This document shows positions 22,041 through 34,902 of a stretch of 64,000 bases of DNA, piece after piece. A program made the translations under genes and the position numbers. Position 1 is the stretch's first letter; every line of letters starts with the position of its first letter. Location of the stretch: NCBI RefSeq assembly GCF_000276665.1, contig NW_004955469.1:10045639-10109638 (forward strand), read 5' to 3'. This stretch comes from Chinchilla lanigera. Its lineage: Eukaryota; Chordata; Mammalia; Rodentia; Chinchillidae. Below the pieces are notes generated by a model that searched no databases, had not been told where the DNA came from, and saw nothing but the letters and a program-made list of their open reading frames with translations.

Positions 22041-22157
22041 CTTCTGATATTGTTAAGTCAAGTTTTCAAGATGAAGTTTTACAGAAGGGTTAAAATGCTA
22101 AGTAGTGAACTTGGGGTGTGACTTTGTAAAGGTTTATGTATTTGTTAAAGGAGTTGC

Positions 22158-22842
22158 AGTTGTTACCCCTTTAGCTATGGTCTCACTTTCTGAGACCCTG
22201 TCAGCTGAAATATTAAATGGAAAATTCCAGAAATAAACAACTCATCAATTTGAAATTGCATGACTTTCTGGGTAGCATGATGAAATCTTGAGCTATCTCA
22301 CTCTGTTCTGCCTGGGATACAAATCTTCCCTTTATCCAGCATTTCCACACTGTATATGCTACCTGCCTGTTAATCATTTAGGAACTGTCTTAGTTATCTT
22401 ATTGGCCATCATGGTACCAAAGCGCTTTGCTCAAGTAACCCTTATTTTGTTCGCTCTAACGTATAAGAACAGTGATGCTGGCATTTCAGATATGTCAAAA
22501 TAAAAACTGTAGAATCCTTCCTGTAAATTCTCAATAAGGAAGGAATAAAATAGTTGTATGTGAGGTTACTAAGCTCTATAGTAAGAAAAAATCTTCTAGC
22601 CATGAAATTGTAAAGAAGGAGAAAGAAATTTGTGCTAGTTTGTTGTCATACCTCAAACTGTGAAAGTTTTATACTTATTCTATTATAGTTTCTGCTGTTA
22701 ATTTCTTACCATGACTTGCTTTACCATAGGTGTGTATGTATAGGAAGAAACTGTATTTGGAGCTTGGTACTATCTGCAGTTTCATACATTTGGGATAGGC
22801 TTGGAACATATTCCCCCGTGCATAAGAGGGTGCTCTTATAAC
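22158..22842 (+). mobile_element. Tigger-type DNA transposon, internally deleted
   Basis: AATATTAAATGGAAAATTCCAG, AATAAACAACTCATCAATTTG, GGTAGCATGATGAAATC and CCAGCATTTCCACACTGTATATGC are hallmark 5' Tigger blocks. Then a decayed transposase start (ATGGTACCAAAGCGC...AGTGATGCTGGCATTTCAG...GAAATTGTAAAGAAGGAG), with stops and frame changes. The right end (TATGTATAGGAAG...GGAACATATTCCCCCGTGCATAAGAGGG) follows after deletion of most of the coding region. Inactive fossil. Confidence 0.8.
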
Positions 22843-22849
22843 CCCTTTG

Positions 22850-24600
22850 GTTATTGCTTACAGTTTGGAGGATAGGACAGAAGTAGTGCCATTTCCATAA
22901 GGCCATGGCCCTTGGTGGTTTTTAAGAACTTAGTCAAGAGGGGTTGGTACTATCTTTGGTACTGTTATTTGTCACCCATGTTTTATGCTGGCTAGTCAAC
23001 TCTTGGCTACCCAACCGCTGACTACAGACTCAGACACAGAGTTCTTCTGGGGAGTTATGGACAAAGGATCCCATGTGGACCACCGAGAGTTGATACTTCA
23101 CACTCTTGCTGTAGCTGAGACTTGTACTCTTATGACTTCTGCTATGGCTCTCTCTAGGGGGTCCCAAGCCCTATGTGGCATCTGACATGCAGAAGCACAA
23201 AGGAGACCAAAAGATTGTCAAGAGAAAGCTTACATTCCCACATCTCAGTGCACAGGCAGAGGGAGAGATTTTAAGCATGGCAGAAACCCCATTCCGCTGG
23301 TTATTACAGCTCTGTTTCAGCTTGTCCATGCAGTGAGTGAGGGAATTATGCTCACATTAACTAGTCCCAAAAATAGGAAAAGAAGAAGGGTATTGTCATC
23401 ACATGTAGGAAAAGGGATTAATTGGTTGTACTCTAAATTTTTCTAAAGATATGAATACCAAATGTCGCCAAATTAGACAATCCTAACAAAAGGGAACATC
23501 TGTCAGTTACATTGGTAGAAAATTCCAGTTTGATGAAGCCCTGAAATGCAGTCCTACTTCTGAAGTCTGTCTGTTTACTCGGGTCCAGGAGTAGTTGTCT
23601 GATGCCTCTGACAGTCCTGTCCCACATGGCTGTTGCCCTTCTGGTGTTGAGATTGCTATTATTTCCGAGACTCCCACTGTGCATTATACTGCTTGCAGAG
23701 TAAATGCTTCTGAGAACTTTGTGTTCTTGTACACAGGCGTGTTTATGTAATAAACATATTTCAGTCCCTATACATTTATTTTCCAAGGAGTGAAAACCAG
23801 TCAGTTAAATTTGGCACTAAGTTCTATTCATTTAAAAAAAAAGTTTGTGGTGAGTTATACAAAAAAACTAGTGATGCAAAATAGATTTTAGGTGACTATT
23901 AGGAAAAAGAAAAAGTAAGTTTTTAAACCAGTTGCCTTTTTCTCCTGGCAACTAAGCCGTGACTTTTAGGGTTACATCATCAGATCTGGCCCAGAATGTG
24001 CCCTACCTTTCCCTTTTTCCCAGACTGTTGGCAGTTCCTGCAGTGAAACCAAAGGTGAAACAGTCATCAGAGACTGCGCAGTCTTCTTCCCTGCAAGGTG
24101 TGGGCACTTTTCTTGGCTCCAGCCAGTTTGTGGGAGTGGTTTGAAGAAAATCAGCTTCCATCACTCCCAATGCTGTTCCCACTCGGTGCATAAAAAGACA
24201 TCAGCCCCTGAGGCAGACCAGGTGGCATCTTTCACAAGTAAAGAATTTGTTTTTAGAACTTTTTGTTGTTAAGTTACAGTCTGCCTTGGAACTAAGTACT
24301 TAGAGCCTACTGGCCCATAAATGCTCACTATTAGTGAGGCTTATATGCCTGTGAATACACATGGGTTCTTTCTTTCAGCAACAACAGCCCAGTGAGGACT
24401 GCCCAAGTGTACAGCCCTTCACTAGGTGCTTCAGAGGCTGTACATGAATATGGCCTATGTCTCTAATTTGCTTAAAATATAGTAAAGGGGATAAAAACAA
24501 ATATGGCAAGTTGTAACTTGTTTAGTAAAAAAGACAGTAAGATTTGGCATCCAAAGCCCCCTGTTCCTCCACTTATTGGCTGGAAATCTTGGCTGTTAAT
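22850..24600. other. Intron without recognised feature
   Basis: Includes a 117-codon antisense ORF at 23433-23786 and shorter frames, none with a recognisable family. No repeat named with confidence. Confidence 0.4.
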
Positions 24601-24701
24601 TTTTTTTTTTTTTTTTTTTTTTTTTTTGGTACTGGGAATCAAACTCAGGACCTTGCATTTGCCAGGCAGGTACTTGTGCCACCGAACTATATCCCCAGCC
24701 C
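24601..24701 (-). mobile_element. ID SINE, antisense
   Basis: Poly-T tail of about 27 bases, then GGTACTGGGAATCAAACTCAG, TTTGCCAGGCAGGTACTTG and TATATCCCCAGCCC. Target-site duplication is not clear. Confidence 0.9.
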
Positions 24702-24709
24702 AGCTCAGT

Positions 24710-27700
24710 TACTTAGCCAAAGCTTCATTTCTTCCTCCATATAAGGGGGTACTTTTAAATTTCAGTTGCATCCATCCCTGTGATAGAAAGGGCCTAGTGT
24801 GGTGCTTGGCCTGTATTCATTGCCTAGTTAATGCTTCTTGAGTTGTATGCCTTTCTGAGGATGTACTTATTACTACTGTAATAGATGAAGGAAGGAGGAG
24901 GTCACGCTTCTGTTTCACTTGGTGGAGAAAGGGCTTTGGAACACTTTGGAAAATCTGGCTCTGTCAATGTTATGTGGCTTTTCAAGAGATGAAATATTTA
25001 ACACTGTGACAGTAATAAAAATGTATTTGTCTGGTATTTTAAAATGTTCAAACTGGTTTTGCTTTACCATCCTATCTAATCCTCCTGGTGTGTCCCTAGC
25101 ATTTGCTTATTCTCCCATGACATGGTATTCTGTATTCCCAATAGGCTAATAACATTTCTTCTTTATGCCTGCTTTCTCTTTATTACTCTCTCATTCTCCT
25201 CAGTGCCCAAGGGCTACATCTCCAAGGTGTCTACTCCACCCCCATCCTCATGAGCCAACCAAGAGTTTTGTACTAGAGGTCCATTCTCTACAATGTCTGC
25301 CATTCTTTGTCTTTCCTACTGTTATTTACTGATTTGGTCATTCAATTGCATGTCACCTCTTGACTTCTAATTTTTTCCTTTCCACTTTATTCCTGTTTAG
25401 TGCAGAACTGTTACCATCTTCCTGAAGTAAACTCCAGTCAGACAGTGTCCTTGCTCAGAACCATCAGTTGTCAGCTGAACTGGTACCCAGCTCTCAGTAG
25501 GCTTTTAAAGGATTCTGTGTTGCTGTTCCAGCTTACCTTTCCACCCTGTTTGGACTCTACATGTATTCTGTTGTTTAACCAAGCTGAGATTTTCATGATT
25601 TCTTGAATGAAATATACCCTGATATATTTCCCTTTCCTGTTAAAGTTCTGTTCATCCTCTTAAATCTTCTTGTAGACCTGCTTCGTGGAACTTTGCCAGA
25701 ACTTGCCTGCCTGCCCAGATGATACACTTTTCCTTCCTGTGTCCATGCCTCTGTTGTCATATTGTCTCCCAGGACTATATGTCCCTTAAGAGCTGGGCCT
25801 CTGTTTTTATAAATTGAGGCCCAGTGAACCATGGCCCATCTCCTGCCAGACTGACCCCGCCTTGGTCCCTGCCTGAGCTCAGCCCCAGTCCTTGTGGATG
25901 GGATACCTGGAGGGACAAAAATCTTTGATGTTTGGATCTGTGTGCCAGGAAAGGCAAGTGTTTGCCAGGTTGTCATAGTTGTTTCTTGTTGCTGTGTCTG
26001 TGTGTAGCTAGTAAGCTGGTTTCCGTCGTGGTCCCCTGGTCATGTTTCTAAGAGGTGGAACTTTATTTTCTTAGAAGTGATTTCTCAGACAAAACTTGGA
26101 GGTGATCAATATGGTTTTGGTGTCATGTACGTCTTCATCTCCTCCTTCTGTGGCCTCTCCAGTCCCTGTTTCCCTACCTTTACCCCACACTGTGCCTAGA
26201 AACAGGTACGGTCTCCTAGGACATGTGCCTGGTTAGCCATACTCCACAGTGGCCGAAATAAACCAGAACTTGAGAAACAGCCTGCAAAAGGGGTAAAACG
26301 AGCTAAAATTAAAACAATACTACTTAAAATTATGGTTGAATGAGAATAAGGGTAAATCAGATGAAATAAGTTTTTAACGGAATAAGTGAATTCATTGTAT
26401 TATGATTTTACTTAAGTGTACTACTAAATTCAGCATCTAGCATAATGGATCATTTTCATTTTAAATGCTCAAAAGAATTTAGAATAATTAGAGAAATTGT
26501 ATAACTCAGCAAAGATAGATTTGAAAGAAAATTCTTGCCTTTAAAAGTCCTTTATCAGTTGTCTGAAAAAGAGATCCTTAGATCTCTTGAGGTGATTTTG
26601 TGTCAGGATTTAAGCAATAGCACATCATAGTAAACAGGGTCTAATTTAGCCTTACTCATATTTACTTGAGTCACTCAGATAATCCTATAATAAATATTGT
26701 ACTCCTGGAAAGGTTTTTTCCTTTGATAAATATACACTGCAAGTATGCTAAGACAACCAGCTGTCAGGGGAGATGTGTATTTAGTTTTGGTGGAAGAAGC
26801 TGTCTTAGCCTCTAGGGACTTGAGATGTTCATTTTACTAGTCCGGGAGCAGGGCCAAAAGGGTTCTTCGTGACTTCGAATGGAATTCTGAAAAGTTCAGC
26901 AAGTTTTCATTAGTGACTTTGGCCCTTTGTCTTGCCTGTGCTTCCCAAAAGATCAGATCAGCCTTTTTTCAAAAAAAGCATTTCCAAAAAAAAAAAAAAA
27001 AGGAATTCAGTTGGAGAAAATCAGTCGACAGATATATTTTTTGAAACATTGTGATGCAGAGCTCCCACCTCCCCACTTAAGTTAGTGATAGTGCAGTGTT
27101 TTTATTTAGTTTTGTTGTTGTTGTTGTTTCAGGCAGAAAATAACATTTAGAAAGAAGATGTATATACATCGGTGGTAACTCAAATCTGTCTGGTCCATGT
27201 TTCTTAAACTTGCTTGACCCATAGGTTTTGTTTTAGGTTTGTTTACTACCTTAGGGCAGTTTTGTGCTTTATTTCTCTTAAATATTTTTTTGCTCTGGAG
27301 CATAATGATGATGTCTCTAAAACTGTAAGATATGTTTTTATTTACAAAGTCAAGCCTAATACATTTTTGCTAAACATCTCAAGGGTTTTGAGCAGAGTTT
27401 CTGCTACTATAAGGATGAGAAATTTCAGTTTACCATTATCTTTCAATAGCATAGTCCTAAATATTGATCATTACTGTTTTATGCAGTTAGTATTTACTCA
27501 CAAGTAGGAAGATATTTCTCAGTGTAGTCTGAGATGTGAAGTCGTATTTAACAAAAACACTGGTTCATGTTATAAGAAGGAGCAAAAAGATTACATTGTG
27601 GAAGAAGAAGTCCTAAAACGTTCCTGTACTGATAAAATACTAGCCCTCAGCTAGAGGAAGCACAATGAGTTTCAAACAGGCTAAATAAAAGAAAGTGACA

Positions 27701-27865
27701 CCTATATGCAAAATGAAACTAGAACACCGAAGATTTAATGTATATAAAGCTGACATATGTTTAAAGAAATAGCAGATAACACAGACCTCTGAAGATCTTA
27801 TGAGAGCCGTAGACTTTATTCCAGAAAAATGTACAGAAACAACAAGTTTAACTATAGCTTTAAGA
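24710..27865. other. Intron, possible L2-like patch only
   Basis: Pyrimidine-rich 25380-25760 has an L2-like look (ACCATCTTCCTGAAG, TTTGCCAGAACTTGCC) but no block decisive enough to call. Short poly-A at about 26984-27001 and a (TTG)n run at 27111-27128. No gene seen. Confidence 0.35.
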
Positions 27866-27877
27866 TAACATATCTTT

Positions 27878-28034
27878 GCCAGGCATGGTGGTGCATGCCT
27901 GTAATCCTAGCACTTGGGAGACTGAGGCAGGAGGATCATTATGAGTTTGAGACCAGCCTAGGCTACAAAGTGAGCTCAAGGCCAGCCTGCACTGCATAGT
28001 GAGACCCTGTCTCAAAAAGACCAAAAAAAAAAGG
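27878..28034 (+). mobile_element. B1 SINE with internal duplication
   Basis: GCCAGGCATGGTGGTGCATGC opens the element. GAGACCAGCCTAGGCTACAAAG and AAGGCCAGCCTGCACTGCATAG are the duplicated blocks. The tail is a poly-A run. Target-site duplication TAACATATC at 27866-27874 and 28035-28043. Confidence 0.92.
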
Positions 28035-28189
28035 TAACATATCCTCTTTAAGCCAGTCCATGTCTCATTTGAAATCCTTATTCTAGATTTGTTTTTCATG
28101 CCTTCTATACTGTCTCAAGCTAGAATCATCACTATAGCTTCAAGTCTGATACCTAAAGTACAAATTATCATCTAACACTGCTTTTCTCT

Positions 28190-29215
28190 TGTCTCCTAAA
28201 TCTACCCTTCTCTGTGTTATTTTCATTAATAGCTTTATCATCCGTCTAACCTCAGCCATGAAATCAAGGCATCCCATTTTTGACCTTCCTTTTGACATTG
28301 TTTTCTATTTCAACAATTGCTAGTTGACTTTGCTTTCATATTATGCTCCCACATTTATCTCTTCTCTCTTCCCTGGCCCTGTTTCAGGTCTCTGTGTAGC
28401 TTGCTCTTTGCCAAATTAATTTTCCTAAAGGGGAGTTTGATCCCTCTCCCCTCCTTGCTCAATACCCTCTGCACCTCTTTGCTGGACTGGCCAGGTAAGT
28501 GCATGCTGTGTTGTCCTGTCTTCTCTGAGGAGCCTCACTGCCCACCGAGCTTATAGCACCCTGTATACCATGTGTCCTGGACATCTGAACCATAGGTATT
28601 TCTGGGGATTTGCCTTAATTTGGGGGGAATGTAACTTTCTATATTTGTTTAAAATTTTTGCCCTACAATTTTAGGTTGTCTGTAGCAGGAGGCCTCTAGG
28701 TTATCTAATAGCTCGATGTCTGCCTGTGTTTTGTCTTGATTGTTCCAGTTTCCCAGTTGACTAACTAGGATCGTGGATGAACTCTGAATGACATCCTAGT
28801 GATAGTCTAAATGTGTGGCTGTTGAAACTTCTGTTTTTCTTTATTTTTTGGGCTTTTTGATTTAACTCATATCCTTTAAGATCACTTAGCTATTGTCATC
28901 TCTAATTGAACTGTTGACTAATTGCTTCACTTCAACCTAGTTGCCATGCTGCAGACAGAGTGGTCTTTTTAATACATAAATCTGGTCTCATCATTCTCTT
29001 GCTTTAAAGCAGAGCTAATTATTTTTTCTCATAAATGATCACTCATCAGCGTTATCTAACTCAGCGCTTCTTCCTGCATCTCCTGGGCATGTTGCTCTCT
29101 CTTTCCTCCCACTTACATCCAGCCTGTCATCAAATTCTAGCACTTTCTTTCTCATACCATCTTGAAGTTTGAATTCTACCAAGTCTTTAAATGCTCCTGG
29201 CCTGTTGTTTCAGTT
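28190..29215 (+). mobile_element. L2 LINE fragments
   Basis: L2 ORF2-region blocks in sense order: TTTGACCTTCCTTTTGAC and TTTATCTCTTCTCTCTTCCCTGG (28260-28380), then GTTGCCATGCTGCAGACAGAGTGGTC, AATCTGGTCTCATCATTC and CTTACATCCAGCC (28925-29120). The section between is unclear. No open frame. Confidence 0.5.
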
Positions 29216-29259
29216 ACGTTCCCTTTAATCTCTTACATCAAACTTTTGATGGAAGTAGA

Positions 29260-31243
29260 TAACAATGTATTAAAAGGTGACTTAATATGAAATGATAGTT
29301 ACCAACACTGTGAAATAGAAAGAGGCTGCCCTGGTATCTCTTCCCTTTCCTTAGCAGGGCACTAATCCTAATCCATTGTAGGGACTACACTCTTTTGACT
29401 TTCCCTAAATCTAGTCACCTCCCAAAGGACCCTAATTCTTAGTAGTATTACTTGGGGTTTAGGGCTTCAGTATAAGAATTTTAGGGTGACATAAATACCC
29501 ACTCAGACTATAACAAATGTGTGTATGTGTGTGTGTGTGTGTATTCAGCACACACACAGAGCATGTATTCCATCTTTAGACAGAGCTTATTGGTGTGCAA
29601 TCAGTTAGTACACATGTACTGGATCTGTGGCCTTGGTGTGTCATGAAGCCCACAGATTGGGAAAACGAACGTACGTTTTTCCAAGAATCCCTTGTTCAAG
29701 TTTATTGATATTTGCTCATACAAGAATACATTTTAACTTCTTTCTTTCAAAATAGCTAACATAATAGCTATGTTAGGAAACAGCTTTTATCCCTATTGTT
29801 GTGTCTCTAAGTGTGATGACAGATTCATGAAGAGCTCTGCCACTCTCCTGCCTCCTAGCCCCGCAGACGCCCAGGTTTCCTAATCTAGTTGGTAGTGGGG
29901 ACAAAAGAACTCCAGAAGGAGCCAGGAGCCAGGATGCTGAAGCCAGCACTTTGGTGCTTTCCTCTGGAGTTTCAGTCTTGACCTTCATGAAGTTCTTTGG
30001 TTTGCATCTTCTGCAGGGCTTCTGGCTCCCAGATGTTCCACTGTTTTCTCATGACAGTGGGTTTCTATCTACACAATAATGTGTGAATGGGCCTATTATG
30101 TTAATTAAGTGTCATTTACTTAGGTTTTAAAACAGAGTGTAGATGTGGTAAGTAGATACACCATTTGAGTTTTAAGAATGAAAAGTTTTTTTCATTTTCC
30201 CCCTAAAAACTATATGGTATGTTTTGTCTATAGCTTGGTTTCAAAGTATAATTATTTAGTGCCTAAAGTAATAGCCTGGTTTCTGATTACAAGTGTTGGG
30301 TGTAAGTGGGTAATGACTAAGGCTATTAACGTGTAATATTCGTATATAAAATGGAACTCCTTATGCTGTTGTTTTTGGAAAGAAGATCTAATACCAGTGC
30401 TGTCAGATTTTACAGTGTGAAGTTTTTATTAGAAAGCATGTAATTTGATCCTGGTGTGTCTGATTTTGAGTCCTACAATAGAGAACTAATGATTATATTA
30501 GAGTTTTTCTCTGCTTGGTAAAGTTCAGACACTGTGTCTTTCACTAGCAGCTCTAATGACTTGTTGAGTGGAGTAAACTTCCCTTCAACAAATGATGAGT
30601 TAAAATAGGACCATAAGAAGGATGAATATCCATCCCATCCATAGATGTCATCCTCTGTAGTTTCAGCAAAATGAAGGTCATTCTTGAAATAGTCTGAAAT
30701 CTACTACCTTGCTAAATGTTAGCTGAACCAGACCATTAATTTGAAGACCTCCTGTACATGAGCAGACATTTTATTTTACTCACAATGTCTTTTATCCTAC
30801 ATGCAAAGAACTTTCCCATCCTACCTTTTAATCCCTTCCCTCCCTACTCCACCCTAAACTTTAAAAAGTATGATGTAAGATTGAGTTGTTTTGTGCCAAG
30901 TTTTCATCCTGGAACAGATTTTTATTGCCATGTTTCTCTGAGAAAAGGGGTTTATGACCAAATGGTGATAACACTTTCATGTTTTCATTTCTTTCTCTAA
31001 CCTAGAACTTTTTTCCTAACTTTAACTTTTTCAGAATTTAGTATGACCAGTTTACTGTGTTCAAAAACTAAGGAAAATTGTTTTGAAAGTTTTGAAGGAT
31101 TTCTTAACAGTAATATTATACTGAGATTCCTTGCAAAAACAAGGAATATTTGTGTAGATATTTTGGTGATTAGCCTTTATTATTTTCATTGTTAGGATTG
31201 TGTACCCGACTGTTTATTTGCATTTTGAATGGATAAAGAGATC

Positions 31244-31244
<1 letters not shown>
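29260..31244. other. Intron, microsatellite only
   Basis: A (TG)n-rich run at about 29518-29542 with a nearby CACACACAC stretch. Otherwise no named repeat or gene. Confidence 0.4.

Positions 31245-31291
<47 letters not shown>
31245..31291 (+). repeat. (TC)n microsatellite
   Basis: About 23 uninterrupted TC units, then a C run. Directly adjoins L1 3'-UTR sequence. Confidence 0.97.
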
Positions 31292-31294
<3 letters not shown>

Positions 31295-31299
31295 CCCCC

Positions 31300-32535
31300 A
31301 CTGGAATATTATTCAGCCATGAGGAAGGAAATAGTGCCATTTGCATTAACAGTGTAGACGAATCTGGAGAGTGGTATGCCAAGTGAAGTAAGTCAAGCCC
31401 AGAAAGAAAAATACTACATAATCTCACTTATTTGTAGAATATTTTTTAAAACTGTCCAATATCTAGAAATAGAGAATAGAATAATGGTTGCCAGGGTTAA
31501 GAAAGACAAGAACAAAAAACTAAACCTAGACGTTTCATTCAACTTAGCTATTCTCCTTCTAAATGTCCTCTCAAAAGAATTAAAGACATTGCACCATAGT
31601 GATACAAGCATACCCATGTTTATAGCGGTACAACTCATTAATAGCTAAATCATGGAAGCAGCCTGTATATGCATCAACAGATGAGTATAGAGAAAATGTG
31701 GTATTTATAAGCTAGGAAGTAGCACTCTGCCATAAAGAGGATAAACTTGAGTCATTTATAGGAAAATGGATGCATTTGGAGACTGTAATGTTAAGTGAAA
31801 TAAATTGGATATACAAGTTTAAATGATTTTTGAAAAAAAAAAAAAAGACAGTAGGAAACAGAGAGATAGGAGATTGAACAGAACATCAGAAAATGGAAAG
31901 ATGTCCTTTGCTCCTGGATAGGCAGAACCAGTATTATCAAAATGGCATACTTCCAAAACTGCTATACAGATTCAGTGAAGTCCCAATCAAAATACCAACA
32001 GCATAGTTTATAGAACTATAGAAAATGATCCTCAAATTGATATGGAGCCAGAAGAGACCCAGAATATCAACAGCAATTTTGAGTGACAAGGGCAAAGCAG
32101 GAGGCATAGCAATACCTGACTTTAAGCTGTACTGCAATGTGATAGAAGTGACACTGGAGTGAAAACAGATATGTGGATCAATAGAATGGAAGAGAGGATA
32201 CAGAAACTTCCCCAGACACATTCAACTATTTAACCTTTGACAGAGGGGCCAAAAACATATGATGGAGGAAAGCTAGGCTATTCAACAAGTGGTGCTGGGA
32301 AGACTGGTTATCTGTTTGCACAAGATTGAAACTGGACAGTTACGTCTCACCATATAGTAAATTAAAATCAAAATGGATCAAAGATTTAAACATTAATCTA
32401 CTGGAAGGTGGAGAGGTAAAATACTAGTAGACAGAAGTATAGGCAAAGACTTTCTAAGCAGAACCTCAAGTGCATAAGAAATAACAGCAAGAATCAGGAA
32501 ATGGATTCTATCAGACTAAAAAGCTTCTGTGAAGG
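31300..32535 (+). mobile_element. Compound L1 LINE fragments
   Basis: Three sense pieces. 31300-31440: ACTGGAATATTATTCAGCCATGAGG...AAGTAAGTCAAGCCCAG, a 3'-UTR tail. 31575-31805: ATTGCACCATAGTGATACAAGC...ATGCATCAACAGATGAG...AAAATGTGGTATTTATAAG, again 3' end, then poly-A. 31870-32535: an ORF2 C-terminal region (GGCAGAACCAGTATTATCAAAATGG, AAGTCCCAATCAAAATACC, GGTGCTGGGAAGACTGG, AAAATGGATCAAAGATTTAAAC, ATCAGACTAAAAAGCTTCTG) full of stops and frame changes. ORF2 sequence downstream of two 3' ends shows at least two insertions or a rearrangement. Confidence 0.85.
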
Positions 32536-32609
32536 AGTGCTGCTTCTTAAAGCAGTTATCTTTTAGTGTCTGATTGTTGGCTTAGAAGTTGTGGAATGTT
32601 CACTCTTCA

Positions 32610-32745
32610 GTCCTCACAACCCAGGAGGTTGGTTTCTACTTTTGTCTCCATTTTACAGATGTTGAAACCAAGATTCAGAGAGGGTCAGAAACTTTTTCAA
32701 GACACACCCAGCAAATAATGGTAGCACCCTTGGAATCTTGGCAGT
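32610..32745 (-). mobile_element. MIR SINE, antisense
   Basis: CCTCACAACCCAGGAGG, CTCCATTTTACAGATGTTGAAACCAAGATTCAGAGAGGGTCAG and ACACACCCAGCAAATAATGG are reverse-complement MIR core blocks. Confidence 0.7.
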
Positions 32746-32759
32746 TTGACAGCTTCGGG

Positions 32760-34760
32760 ACTGATGATAAACATCCCAGGGCACTTTGGCTTTACTGGTA
32801 ATGTTTCAGTTTTTGTCAGGGTAAATCAAGGTATATAATTATGAAATTAAATTTAATTTGTAAAAAATAAAAAAGAATCAGATTGCAAGAAATATACTAA
32901 TAATTACAAAGTCATTGACAACTGATCCATTTTTAACTGATCTATTTTTTGATAAAGCCTCTGTTCCATATATAATGAGCAATCTCTGTGGGGCTGCTGA
33001 GCATCTGGTAATTGTCTGAAGTACTGTGCTGTTGTCCCTCTCATCCAGTACCTGGTTTGTCAACCTTCATGATATTCACGTTTTAGGCAAAAAAAAAAAA
33101 AAAAAAAAAAAATGGAGGAGGGTGTGGCTCTCCTATTCTTTGAATGACATTTAGCAGCATACTTGACCTGTGCACATAGGGTGTCAGTAGTACCCCTCAG
33201 CCCCTGTCTAGACAGTGTCTACAGTATTCCCTGAGCACAGGACAGTGGAAAAGAGGCTTGGGGTGATGGCAAAATCATCTTCAGTTGGTCATCAGTCTAC
33301 TCTCCTTTAGGAACCTTCAAAGTCCTGTTTTTCTTGTGCTAAGCTTTAGAGAATACAGTATTCACAGCATTGAACTTCTTTTCTTTTGAGGAAGATCATC
33401 GTGCCTAAGTAATGCATAGTGATTAGAAGTGGAAATGAAATCTTAACCCTCTCACACTTCCAGTTATCCTATTCCTGTCTTCCCCAAATTCAAGCCCTTG
33501 GTACGTGTGTATGCAGGGTGTGCTGTGCAGCCAGCTTGCTTTTCTCGTTACCTCCTGTTCTCCCTTAATCTCAGGAAGGAAGGTTAAAGCTCCCAACGTG
33601 GTGCCATATTTAAAGCATATTTCTACATTTGTATCTTTGATCTTTTTGCTGCTTTCCATTCAACAGACAAATATTTTCTAATCCACTCTCGCTTTCCTCA
33701 CAGACTTCGTTGATCAGAGCATTTTTCAGTTTATGTTTTTAGACTGATTTTCGTAGCCTTATCAGGAGGGTCCAACATTTTAGCTTGAAATAACATATCT
33801 TGGAGACCCCCCAGGGCATAAAACCCAATTCTGCCTTTTGCCCAGATTTTCAGTTCTTATGAGATGAACATAGTTCAGCCAGAAGCAAAATCTTTGCCTC
33901 CCACCTCAACAGCCCCTCTACCCTGTCCTAGCGCCCCCACTCTCTGTCAGGGTGCAGTCTCTAGTGATAGGCAGGGGCACACACCAGTACAGAATATGAC
34001 TTTGCAATGAGACGTGTTTGGGGTTCAGCCCTACTGCCACATTCTAGCTGTGTTATGTCTCAGTCCCTTCATTTAGGGTAAGCTTATAGAGAAGACGTGA
34101 GAACAAAAGATTTCCATAGGAAGCATTTCATTACTTTTTGGGGGGATCTTATGTCAGCTGTTACCCCCAAGGTCCCTTTGCTGTGGATAATTTTGCATAG
34201 AGTATTCAGACTTCCTGATGCATAAGTCCCTTTAGGGATCCACTGACCTTGAATTAAGAATATTTTCCCTGAAGTTCTAAGGGTTCAGGAACCTGTGCTT
34301 TCAGCAGGTACTTCAAGTGAGTCTTGTACTTACTGAACATTTGAGAATCACTGATCTTTGTGATGTGGTGTGACTTCCAGAGGGTGTTAGTTAGATAGAA
34401 CTGAAATACAGAAGAGGAAGGGCAGAAAGAGCGAGGAGTATATCCACCATGCACTCATTTTTAAAAACAGATTTATTTTCCTTGATCTCAACCCTTGCTG
34501 TTTCAACCCACACTCTTAGTTTTTAGCTTAATTTGGTCCAGCCTTTCCCTTGCCACAGCCTGGCTTTCTATATTACTTCTTTTTTCCTGGCCTTCATTGC
34601 CGCTTATAAGTTGTATTTTCTGTTCATATTTTAGTGACACCTACCCCCCCCCAGACCCTAACGGAAAATAAGCTGTGGCTGAAATATGAAAAATTCACCC
34701 CGAGTTTAAGGCTATCATTCTTTTTTCTCCTTTACTGCTTAGCCTCAGTTTACTCTTTTT
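32760..34760. other. Intron without recognised feature
   Basis: Poly-A run of about 24 at 33089-33112, possibly an isolated retroposon tail. Otherwise only chance ORFs. Confidence 0.4.
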
Positions 34761-34779
34761 CAATTGAAGTTTTATTTGG

Positions 34780-34886
34780 TGACATCTTTTTTTTTTTTTT
34801 GGTTTTTCTCCGGTACCGGGAACCGAACTCACGACCTTGCGCTTGCCAGGCAGGCGCTTTTGCCGCTGAGCTAAATCCCCAGCCCC
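34780..34886 (-). mobile_element. Young ID SINE, antisense, inside L1
   Basis: Poly-T, then GGTTTTTCTCCGGTACCGGG, AACCGAACTCACGACCTTG, CCAGGCAGGCGCTTTTGCCGC and CTAAATCCCCAGCCC. Perfect 16-bp target-site duplication TTGAAGTTTTATTTGG at 34764-34779 and 34887-34902. Nearly identical to the copy at 60629-60740. Several CpG sites persist, which argues for recent insertion. Confidence 0.95.
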
Positions 34887-34902
34887 TTGAAGTTTTATTT
34901 GG

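Noticed and set aside
22395..22503. Short open frame at a Tigger transposase start
   Set aside because: The frame is broken soon after the start and most of the coding region is deleted; it is a fossil transposon.
23433..23786. 117-codon antisense ORF
   Set aside because: No domain, no splice or polyadenylation context, and such lengths are expected by chance over 64 kb.
31870..32535. ORF2-like L1 sequence as a coding gene
   Set aside because: Only the C-terminal region is present, with stops and frame changes, inside a compound L1 fossil.
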